A stretch of DNA of 10,598 bases from Acidimicrobiaceae bacterium (GTDB lineage Bacteria > Actinomycetota > Acidimicrobiia > Acidimicrobiales > Bog-793): NCBI GenBank assembly GCA_027459565.1, contig DAIDIA010000062.1, positions 1 through 10,598 on the forward strand, written 5' to 3'. Positions 1 to 5,693 of the stretch are shown here, in pieces. Position 1 is the stretch's first letter. Every line of letters starts with the position of its first letter. A model generated the notes under the pieces. It made no database searches. It was given only the letters and a program-made list of their open reading frames with translations, and was not told the origin of the DNA. Both the position numbers and the translations under genes were made by a program.

Positions 1-159
1 CCAGGACTCCCCCTTGTAGGCGGCGGGGATCTCTTTGGCCGATCCCGGGAGATCGCGGATGTGCCCCACCGAGGACTCGACAACATAGTCGTCGCCCAAA
101 AACCGCGCGATGGTCTTCGCCTTGGCCGGAGATTCCACGATGACGAGCGCTTTTGCCAT
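1..159 (-). CDS. topA: DNA topoisomerase I, N-terminal fragment (cut by window edge)
   Basis: Type IA topoisomerase that relaxes negatively supercoiled DNA by single-strand passage in the cytoplasm. Only the first 53 codons are present; the rest lies beyond position 1. The ATG is at 159-157. The peptide opens MAKALVIVESPAKAKTI, the hallmark start of the TOPRIM domain of bacterial TopA. The catalytic Glu is E9, within the VESPAK motif, and the VGHIRDLP motif follows at residues 31-38. The active-site Tyr would be outside the window. An AGGG lies 8 nt upstream of the ATG on the minus strand and may serve as the ribosome binding site. The permease gene ends 101 bp upstream on the same strand, so read-through is possible, but a hairpin lies between them. 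Identification is secure despite the truncation. Confidence 0.97.
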   Translation of the reverse strand, partial: MAKALVIVESPAKAKTIARFLGDDYVVESSVGHIRDLPGSAKEIPAAYKGESW

Positions 160-231
160 ATACCTAGCCCTGACGAGATCGTGGCGAAGGATAACGACCG
201 GCTCGGCCAATGACAACCGTGACCCATCTGA

Positions 232-256
232 CCTGCACAAATACGATTGTGCCAGG
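232..256 (-). terminator. Hairpin just after the permease stop codon
   Basis: On the plus strand CCTGCACAA (232-240) pairs with TTGTGCCAGG (247-256) across a 6-nt loop, with one bulged base. It begins 4 nt beyond the permease stop codon on the minus strand. No T-run follows, so it is not a classical intrinsic terminator. It could be an actinobacterial-style terminator, an mRNA-end stabiliser or an operator ahead of topA. Confidence 0.4.
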
Positions 257-260
257 CGGG

Positions 261-2645
261 CTAGCGAACAGAGCCGCTCTCCTCTTGTGATGGCGAGGCA
301 ATGATCGTATAGGTCGGATTGATCATCGCCGTCCGCCCGGCGCGCTCGCCGATCATGCCTTCGGCAAGCAGGAGCGCTCCGGTCTCGATACCCGGCACGA
401 GCCGGCGACCCTGGAAGATGAGGACCAGCGAACCCGTGGTGTCGACAATTGTGGCCTCGAGACTCGAGATTCCCGCGGCAGGCTGCACGCGCATCGAGTG
501 AACCCGACCCGCGACCTTCATCCGCTGCCGCCAGCGCACCTGGCCGATCGGCACCGCACCGGGTACGAAGTCGGTTGGCGGAGCACCGACGAGATCCGCG
601 TCCTCTGCGCTCATCGGCGTCGCCACACCGAGCTCCCTCGCTCCGGCGGCATTTCGCAACAGCTCGGCGAGATGGCGGAGGCGCCTTTGGCTGCGAACCT
701 GGAAGGGGATAATCGTCGCAGAGGCATTGGGGATCTCACCGACGAGCGTGGCGATGCGATCGCTCGTTCGATCCTGGGCGATACTGCGAATGGTGCGGCC
801 ATAGACGCGTCTCGGCAACAGCAGGGTGACCTCGGTCTCGCCGTCGCTGACAAGATCCGCGATGAACTGCACGATCGCCCGACCGACGCGGCGATCGGGG
901 CACTCGACGATCTCGAGCGGAAAGAGCGCAAGACCGAGCTTGAGCCACTCCTCCTCGAGCCGTCGACTCGCCTTCGTGTCAAGGACAAAGTGCAACCCTC
1001 TCGAGTCTCCAGGACTGAGCGAGCGGGCGTACTGCAGTGCGCGAGCGACCGCCAGGTCAAAACGTTCGACATAGACGAGCACCACGTGACGCCGCGGAAC
1101 CGGAGTCTCGGCGGCGAGCTGAACGTTTGCCTCGAGCTGAGTGCGCTCCTCGGTATAGGTCTTGTTCAGCCGGATCAAGACCGTGACGAGGATCGGAAAG
1201 ATGACAATGACAACCCACGCGCCCTGGGTGAACTTTGTTACCGCGAAGATCAGCACGACGAAGGTCGACACCACGCCAGCGAAGCCATTGATGAACGCCT
1301 TGCGTTGCCAGCCCTGCTCTCGGTGCGTGCGATGGTGCTTGACCATCCCAAATCCCGCGATTGCGAATCCCGTGAATACCCCGATGGCATAGACACCGAC
1401 GAGCGCGCTCACATTTGCACGCGACACCAGCAGGAGCACGATCGAGACCGCAGCGAGGATCAGGATGCCGTTCGAGAAGACGAGTCGATGTCCTCGCTTC
1501 GAGAGACTCGGCGGCAAGAACGCGTCGGAGGCGACGAAGCTGACGAGGTTCGGGAAACCGTTGAAGCTGGTGTTGGCTCCGGTGTAGAGGATCAGCATCG
1601 TCGCCGCCTGTACTGCGTAGAAGCCGATGCGTCCGAATACCGAATGGCCGAACGCGAGCGTCGCCTCCTGTGAGAGCACAGTCGGGCTTCCGTTGATGAA
1701 TGGAACGGCATGGGTTCTCCACGCGAGTACGGATACCCCAGTGACGAGCGAACCGAGCGTGATCGACATGATGACGAGCACGCGACGGGCGTTTATGCCC
1801 TCTGGTCGCTTGAAGTTGGCGACGCCGTTGGAGATTGCCTCAAGTCCAGTCAGCGAAGATCCGCCGTTCGCGAACGCCCGGAGGACGATGAACAGGCTGG
1901 CCCCCATGAGCAGTCCGTGTCCGGAGATCCCGAGCGGAACGTGTCCAGCGGGATAGTGCTGTTCATAGAGCCGCGGAAGATGTCCGAAGATCGCGCGCAC
2001 GATTCCGATGACCACGACCGAGGTGACCGCGCTGATGAAGAGGTAGGTCGGAATCGCAAAGGTGCGACCGGCCTCTTTGATCCCGCGGAGGTTCCCCCAG
2101 AGCAGGAAGATCACGATGAGGACCGTTATCGGTACGGTAAACGGAACGAGTCTCGGAAAGGCAGAGGTGACGGCGTTCGTACCTGCTGCGGTCTGGACCG
2201 CGACCGTCACGATGTAATCGAGGATGAGCGCGACCGCCGCCACCTGGGCAAAACGCGGGCCAAAGTTCTCGCGCGCCACCACGTAGGAGCCGCCTGCCTT
2301 GGTGTAGACCGTCACGACCTCGCGGTACGAGAGCGTCACAAAGATCAGCACCAAGATGACGGCGAAGGTGATCGGGAGCAAGAGCGAGAATGCCGCGACA
2401 CCCACTGCGGGCACCAAGATGGTCAGGATCTCCTCCGAACCGTACGCCGTCGAGGAGATGCAGTCGGGGGCAAGTACGCCGAGCGCAGTGACCTTGTTGA
2501 GACGTTGGTCTCCAAGACTCTCGGTGACGAGCGGGGGTCCGAGAAAGCGACGTTTGAGGCGATAGAGCAGCGGCTCTGGCAGTTCGACCCGCTGCGGTCC
2601 TAAGCGCGGTCCCCGAAGTCCCTGAGGGGTTTCTGGTGTGACCAT
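261..2645 (-). CDS. KimA/KUP-like APC-superfamily potassium permease with C-terminal OB-fold
   Basis: A 794-residue membrane protein, probably a high-affinity K+ importer of the KimA (YdaO) type. About 12 hydrophobic segments lie between residues 52 and 492. The broken first helix contains DCISSTAY, with D61 and Y68 seven residues apart, matching my memory of the D36/Y43 K+ ligands of Bacillus KimA. D143 and T147 in TM3 and T266 in TM6 fit further ligands, while a KimA Ser one turn after the TM3 Thr appears to be Q151 here. Residues 519-650 form a UspA-like alpha/beta cytosolic domain as in KimA, where c-di-AMP binds in Bacillus. Residues 704-782 are an extra OB-fold (VAGRVHSMRV, IVDTTGSLVLIFQGR, GIETG, INPTYTI); this makes the protein longer than the roughly 600-660 usual for the family. 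The ATG start at 2645 has only AAGGGG 13 nt upstream. Divergent from two TrkA genes. Alternative: a generic amino-acid permease, less likely in this context. Confidence 0.9.
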   Translation of the reverse strand: MVTPETPQGLRGPRLGPQRVELPEPLLYRLKRRFLGPPLVTESLGDQRLNKVTALGVLAPDCISSTAYGSEEILTILVPAVGVAAFSLLLPITFAVILVLIFVTLSYREVVTVYTKAGGSYVVARENFGPRFAQVAAVALILDYIVTVAVQTAAGTNAVTSAFPRLVPFTVPITVLIVIFLLWGNLRGIKEAGRTFAIPTYLFISAVTSVVVIGIVRAIFGHLPRLYEQHYPAGHVPLGISGHGLLMGASLFIVLRAFANGGSSLTGLEAISNGVANFKRPEGINARRVLVIMSITLGSLVTGVSVLAWRTHAVPFINGSPTVLSQEATLAFGHSVFGRIGFYAVQAATMLILYTGANTSFNGFPNLVSFVASDAFLPPSLSKRGHRLVFSNGILILAAVSIVLLLVSRANVSALVGVYAIGVFTGFAIAGFGMVKHHRTHREQGWQRKAFINGFAGVVSTFVVLIFAVTKFTQGAWVVIVIFPILVTVLIRLNKTYTEERTQLEANVQLAAETPVPRRHVVLVYVERFDLAVARALQYARSLSPGDSRGLHFVLDTKASRRLEEEWLKLGLALFPLEIVECPDRRVGRAIVQFIADLVSDGETEVTLLLPRRVYGRTIRSIAQDRTSDRIATLVGEIPNASATIIPFQVRSQRRLRHLAELLRNAAGARELGVATPMSAEDADLVGAPPTDFVPGAVPIGQVRWRQRMKVAGRVHSMRVQPAAGISSLEATIVDTTGSLVLIFQGRRLVPGIETGALLLAEGMIGERAGRTAMINPTYTIIASPSQEESGSVR

Positions 2646-2804
2646 TGTCAGTTTTGTGCCCCTTGCCCGTTGATTCCCGCCCCATCATAAGCACGCGGTG
2701 GCGCCGAGAGCATTAAGGTCTCGATTCAGAGACTTGGTATCTGGACGAGAGACAGCTCGGAATCCAAGTTGTTATTTTTTCAACCGAGGTGTTCGATAGG
2801 AATC
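2646..2804. promoter_or_regulatory. Divergent intergenic region between permease and TrkA pair
   Basis: This 159-bp region must carry promoters for both directions. Visible is a bulged inverted repeat, AAGGTCTC (2715-2722) against GAGACTT (2729-2735), central enough to be an operator for either side. A weak promoter-like pair for the plus-strand genes is TTGTTA (2769-2774), 17 nt, TTCGAT (2792-2797), which would start transcription at or next to the ATG at 2805. I looked for a ydaO-type c-di-AMP riboswitch and did not recognise one. Confidence 0.3.
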
Positions 2805-3467
2805 ATGAAAATCGTTGTCGTTGGATGTGGGCGGGTCGGAACCTCGCTGGCAATTGCGCTCGACCAGCAGGGTCATGAGGTTGTCGTTCTCGACAAGGAC
2901 CCGGATGCCTTCCATCGGCTCCCGGGCAACTGGGGCGGAAGGACCATCACGGGTTTCGGGTTCGACCGCGACCGATTGAACGAGGCGGGTGCGGCGGACG
3001 CGGATGCCCTCGCCGCAGTTACGAGCGGGGACAATTCGAATATCTTGACCGCAAGGATCGCGCGCGAGACGTACCAGATTCCGAATGTGGTGGCTCGGAT
3101 CTACGATCCCCGGAGAGCTGAGATCTACCAACGACTCGGAATTCCCACGGTCGCAACCGTGACCTGGACGATTGAGCAGGTCACGCGCAAGCTCTTTCCC
3201 GACAACACTGTCTCCGAATGGTCTGATCCGACTGGGGAGATCAGTCTCGTCGAGCGAATCCTCCCGAACGGATGGTGCGGAAAGAAGATGGCATTGATCG
3301 AACAAGAGACCTCGGCCCGGATCATCGCCGTCGTCCGCGGAAACCAGTCTTTCCTGGGTCATGGCGATCTCATCGGCCAGGAGGGAGACGCCGTGTATCT
3401 CGCGGTCAACAAGTCGTCTGCACTGGCGCTTGATGAATCCTTTAGTGAAATGCGCGTCGCTCAATGA
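2805..3467 (+). CDS. trkA: TrkA-family potassium uptake regulatory protein (first of pair, CeoB-like)
   Basis: A 220-residue cytosolic RCK protein that binds NAD(H) or another nucleotide and gates a K+ transporter. Residues 1 to about 130 form the RCK_N Rossmann domain with GCGRVG at 7-12 and an acidic D30 at the end of the second strand (VVVLDKDP), typical for ribose binding. Residues from about 140 to 215 form an RCK_C-like domain. The frame is open upstream to a TTG at 2769, but the family begins directly at MKIVVVGCG, so the ATG at 2805 is chosen; AGGA lies only 3 nt before it, which is tight. The stop overlaps the next gene's ATG (ATGA at 3464-3467), implying translational coupling and an obligate pair. 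Divergent from the K+ permease, as in the mycobacterial ceoB/ceoC locus. No TrkH/KtrB-type channel subunit is visible in the window, so the physical partner is inferred. Confidence 0.93.
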   Translation: MKIVVVGCGRVGTSLAIALDQQGHEVVVLDKDPDAFHRLPGNWGGRTITGFGFDRDRLNEAGAADADALAAVTSGDNSNILTARIARETYQIPNVVARIYDPRRAEIYQRLGIPTVATVTWTIEQVTRKLFPDNTVSEWSDPTGEISLVERILPNGWCGKKMALIEQETSARIIAVVRGNQSFLGHGDLIGQEGDAVYLAVNKSSALALDESFSEMRVAQ

Positions 3468-4126
3468 GAGTGGTCATCGCCGGGGCCGGTGCGGTCGGCA
3501 CATTCCTCGCGGAGGACCTCTCCGCGAATGGCCACAAGGTCATGGTGGTCGACCAGAACCCGGAGACCAAGAGTCACTTCGCCGTGGACACCCCGATCGA
3601 ATTCCTTCACGCCGATGCATGCGAGGCAGACGCCTTGCAGGCTGCCCAACTCGACACCGCCGATGTTGTCATTGCGGCGACAGGAGATGACGAGGACAAC
3701 CTCGTGATCTCGCTTCTCGCCAAGCAGGAGTTTGCGGTCCCCCGCGTCATCGCTCGAGTGAACCACCCGAAGAACAACTGGCTGTTCACCGAGAGCTGGG
3801 GTGTAGACGTCGCGGTATCGACGCCCCATCTGCTCTCCGCCCTCGTGGAGGAGGCTGTGTCGGTCGGATCCGTTGTTCACCTTCTGAATTTCAAGAACGG
3901 TGACATCAGGCTCATTGAGGTAACGCTTGACTCGAAGTCACCGGCCAAGAACACGATGCTCATGACACTTGCGCTCCCGCGCGAGGCAGCAGTGGTCGCT
4001 ATCGTGAGGGATGGACACGTCATCACGCCCCGCACTGACACCCGCCTCAGCGATGGCGACGAGATCCTTCTGCTGGTCGGAAACGGCTGCGAGGATGCGG
4101 TGCGGCGATTGCTCGTCGCCTCGTAA
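3464..4126 (+). CDS. trkA: TrkA-family potassium uptake regulatory protein (second of pair, CeoC-like)
   Basis: Second 220-residue RCK protein, same length as its neighbour but clearly diverged. The Rossmann motif GAGAVG is at residues 7-12 and D30 ends the second strand (VMVVDQNP), so nucleotide binding looks intact. Residue 65 onward (DVVIAATGDDEDN, about 67-79) is the usual RCK_N segment in which the bound nucleotide is sensed. Residues from about 137 to 218 form an RCK_C domain (DIRLIEVTL, then DGDEILLLVG near the end). The start ATG overlaps the preceding stop by ATGA. RCK proteins act as dimers or octameric rings; coupled synthesis of two paralogues suggests a hetero-oligomer, which is an inference. 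The gene ends 22 bp before the convergent microprotein stop. Confidence 0.93.
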   Translation: MRVVIAGAGAVGTFLAEDLSANGHKVMVVDQNPETKSHFAVDTPIEFLHADACEADALQAAQLDTADVVIAATGDDEDNLVISLLAKQEFAVPRVIARVNHPKNNWLFTESWGVDVAVSTPHLLSALVEEAVSVGSVVHLLNFKNGDIRLIEVTLDSKSPAKNTMLMTLALPREAAVVAIVRDGHVITPRTDTRLSDGDEILLLVGNGCEDAVRRLLVAS

Positions 4127-4148
4127 CCAGCGACGGTCCGACTTCGGG

Positions 4149-4226
4149 TTATGCCCCGACGATCCGTTTGCGTGCGATCGCCAGGCAGTACCCGAGCGCC
4201 GCGATGATTACCAGCTTCTTGGACAT
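4149..4226 (-). CDS. Possible 25-residue membrane microprotein
   Basis: A minus-strand frame of 25 codons beginning MSKKLVIIAALGYCLAIARK, stop TAA at 4151-4149. It has a charged start, one hydrophobic stretch of about 12-14 residues and a basic tail, the layout of a small single-pass membrane protein. Third codon positions are mostly G or C, as in neighbouring genes. There is no Shine-Dalgarno, but a perfect TAnnnT hexamer (TACGAT) lies 6 nt before the ATG, the spacing expected for a leaderless transcript, and the same arrangement precedes nadE. It sits in the gap between the TrkA pair and crcB, convergent to the former and divergent from the latter. I do not recognise a family; the start faintly recalls YtxH-type proteins. 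It could be fortuitous. Confidence 0.35.
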   Translation of the reverse strand: MSKKLVIIAALGYCLAIARKRIVGA

Positions 4227-4238
4227 GTGCAGATCGTA
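4227..4238 (-). promoter_or_regulatory. Candidate leaderless -10 element (TACGAT) before the microprotein ATG
   Basis: On the minus strand TACGAT (4238-4233) is followed by six bases, CTGCAC, and then the ATG. With a -10 hexamer this far from the start, transcription would begin at the A of ATG. No convincing -35 hexamer is visible 17-18 nt upstream. Confidence 0.35.
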
Positions 4239-4346
4239 GTTGGGCGAGGTGGTCTGGCGCAGCGCGGGCAGATTCGAGTGAGCCGAAACCTTTGCGCGCG
4301 TGAGAGCTGTGGTGACGACTTCATCGGGATCTAACCTTGTGAGGCG

Positions 4347-4880
4347 ATGAGGAAGAGAGCCTGGACCAACCGACAAGAGACAGCGGTCGATGTCGACGCG
4401 GACCTCCTCATTGACCCCGACGCGGAGGTCGTCCTCCCAAAAGACGATGTTCATCGACTCCGGGAGGAGATCGACATCTTGTTGGTCATCCTTGTCGGAG
4501 GATTCCTCGGCACGCTCTGCCGCTACGAGTTGAGCACCCACTGGAGCCAGTCGGGAACAGCATTTCCGCTCACAATCTTTACGATCAACGTCTCCGGCTC
4601 ACTTCTGATCGGCATCATCTTGACCGCGATTATCGAGAAGCTGCGGCCCACTCGATATCTGCGCCCACTCACCTGCGTCGGCTTTCTCGGTGGCTGGACG
4701 ACGATGTCGACACTCGCGGTCGAGAGTGACCACCTCATCTCGTCGAACCACCCGGAGGTGGCATTTGCCTACGTCTTCGCGACAATGATCGTCACCCCGC
4801 TCGTCGCAGCTCTTGGCATATCGCTCGCACACCTCTTGCCGAGATCGCGAGAGGCAGACGAAAAGGCCCCCGACCAGTGA
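4347..4880 (+). CDS. crcB: Fluoride channel CrcB/Fluc, first subunit with N-terminal cytosolic extension
   Basis: A 177-residue Fluc-family membrane protein that exports fluoride passively as an antiparallel dimer. The CrcB core is residues 44-165 with four hydrophobic helices: GGFLGTLCRYEL (51-62), the conserved Asn in INVSGS (N81) and GFLGGWTTMSTLAVE (112-126). The two canonical Phe of the TTFSTF Phe-box are M120 and L123 here. Residues 1-43 are a hydrophilic extension with an acidic VDADLLIDPDAEV stretch, absent from most Fluc proteins (about 125 residues) but of a kind I recall in actinobacterial CrcB proteins. The ATG at 4347 is the only start that keeps it. TAACCT at 4332-4337 resembles a -10 element 9 nt before the ATG, so the leader may be very short. 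The stop overlaps the next crcB start. No crcB-motif fluoride riboswitch could be recognised upstream. Confidence 0.92.
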   Translation: MRKRAWTNRQETAVDVDADLLIDPDAEVVLPKDDVHRLREEIDILLVILVGGFLGTLCRYELSTHWSQSGTAFPLTIFTINVSGSLLIGIILTAIIEKLRPTRYLRPLTCVGFLGGWTTMSTLAVESDHLISSNHPEVAFAYVFATMIVTPLVAALGISLAHLLPRSREADEKAPDQ

Positions 4881-5260
4881 CCGGCGTCGCTCTCGCCATG
4901 AGCGTCTCTGGCGCGGGTGCCCTCGGTGCCGTCGCGCGGTACCTCGTGGACCTGACGATCACAAGGCGATTCCCAAGAGTCGTTCCCCGCGGAACGATGG
5001 CAGTCAACATCATCGGTTCATTCATCCTTGGTCTGATCTCCGGGCTTGTCGCACACCATCACCTTGCGAGCGTTTCGAACCTGATTATCGGAACGGGCTT
5101 CTGTGGCGGATTGACGACAGCTTCGAGCGCGGCATTTGAAACCGCCCGGCTCTTTCACCTGAGCAAGGCCGGCGCGGCAACAATAACCATCGCTGCGGGG
5201 ATCGGAACGAGCTGTCTGGCGGGCGCGATCGGTCTAGGACTTGGACTGATCCCGATCTGA
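4877..5260 (+). CDS. crcB: Fluoride channel CrcB/Fluc, second subunit
   Basis: A 127-residue Fluc protein of normal family length with four hydrophobic helices. Motifs are GALGAVARYLV (14-24), the conserved Asn in VNIIGS (N44) and GFCGGLTTASSAAFE (74-88), in which the two Phe-box positions are A82 and A85. The frame opens with a GTG at 4877 that overlaps the previous stop as GTGA, favouring coupled translation; an ATG at 4898 (residue 8) is the alternative and would still leave the first helix. Paired crcB genes are known to encode oppositely oriented partners of a heterodimeric channel. I infer that here, and the unequal Phe-box substitutions in the two subunits fit a division of labour between the two pores. 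Confidence 0.9.
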   Translation: MTGVALAMSVSGAGALGAVARYLVDLTITRRFPRVVPRGTMAVNIIGSFILGLISGLVAHHHLASVSNLIIGTGFCGGLTTASSAAFETARLFHLSKAGAATITIAAGIGTSCLAGAIGLGLGLIPI

Positions 5261-5396
5261 CCGCATCGAGTTGGTCCACCTCGCATCGGGTTACCTCCGC
5301 CCAGAGAGCATTTCGCACGAGCACGAATGCGCAAGTTGCGTTCCTGGCCGTGTCAGCGCACATTCCGTACATCAACCTATGTTCAGTCGCGATAAC

Positions 5397-5426
5397 GGCA
5401 TCTCCCGATGTAAATAGTGAGATGCC
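5397..5426. repeat. Exact 8-bp inverted repeat with 14-nt spacer
   Basis: GGCATCTC (5397-5404) and GAGATGCC (5419-5426) are perfect complements around an AT-rich 14-nt spacer. No T-run follows on either strand, so an operator or transcript-end structure is as likely as a terminator for the crcB pair. Confidence 0.5.
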
Positions 5427-5590
5427 CCCTAAGCGTACGGAAACGTCCGATTCACACTTCGAGGACATCCGGCGTGCGCATCCAAATTCTTCAGGATCTG
5501 GACTGAAACGGCATTAATGGACAGTCCTGACGTCCGACTTCACAAGCTTGGCGGAGCCGACCTTGCCTCTGCCGATGACGGAGAGCTCGA

Positions 5591-5616
5591 GCCCAAACCC
5601 GAATAAAAGTCTGGGC
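5591..5616. repeat. Imperfect hairpin upstream of pip
   Basis: GCCCAAAC (5591-5598) pairs with GTCTGGGC (5609-5616) with one mismatch around a 10-nt A-rich loop. It lies 78 bp before the pip start codon and could be a leader structure or an operator. Confidence 0.3.
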
Positions 5617-5693
5617 TTGCCGGCGCAGCGGCGTATGAATGTTGAGTCGCCCGCTCGGAATCGGAGGGGCGCTGGCGCCTATCTGGAAGAATC

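Larger units (their letters stand above)
5261..5693. other. Gene-free stretch between crcB and pip
   Basis: 433 bp in which I find no convincing gene on either strand; the open frames present have no recognisable motifs. The base composition is visibly patchier and more AT-rich in places than the flanking genes. It contains an exact 8-bp inverted repeat (5397-5426), an imperfect hairpin (5591-5616) and a small GGCGC/GCGCC dyad shortly before pip. It must hold the end of the crcB transcript and the pip promoter; a TATGTT hexamer near 5379 and AATAAAAGT near 5602 are possible -10-like sequences, neither with a clear -35. It could be the remains of an insertion or a decayed gene. Confidence 0.5.

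Noticed and set aside
498..1673. 391-codon plus-strand open frame antisense to the permease
   Set aside because: It has no recognisable domain and is rich in Arg, Asp and Glu, as expected from the complement of a GC-rich membrane protein gene. The minus-strand permease explains the sequence fully.
1710..2603. 297-codon plus-strand open frame antisense to the permease N-terminal half
   Set aside because: It is a highly charged, repetitive Asp/Arg-rich composition without motifs; a shadow of the permease.
2646..2804. Possible c-di-AMP (ydaO) riboswitch between permease and TrkA genes
   Set aside because: The region is short, and I could not see the conserved ydaO core segments on either strand; only a small dyad is present.
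4340..4375. GGCGATGAGG resembling the opening of a crcB-motif fluoride riboswitch
   Set aside because: It overlaps the crcB start codon, and the complementary segments needed for the stems and pseudoknot are not found downstream.
4149..4541. 130-codon extension of the microprotein frame upstream over crcB
   Set aside because: The upstream part runs antisense through the crcB extension, lacks motifs and has no ATG, GTG or TTG between the crcB start and the ATG at 4226. Only the last 25 codons look plausible.
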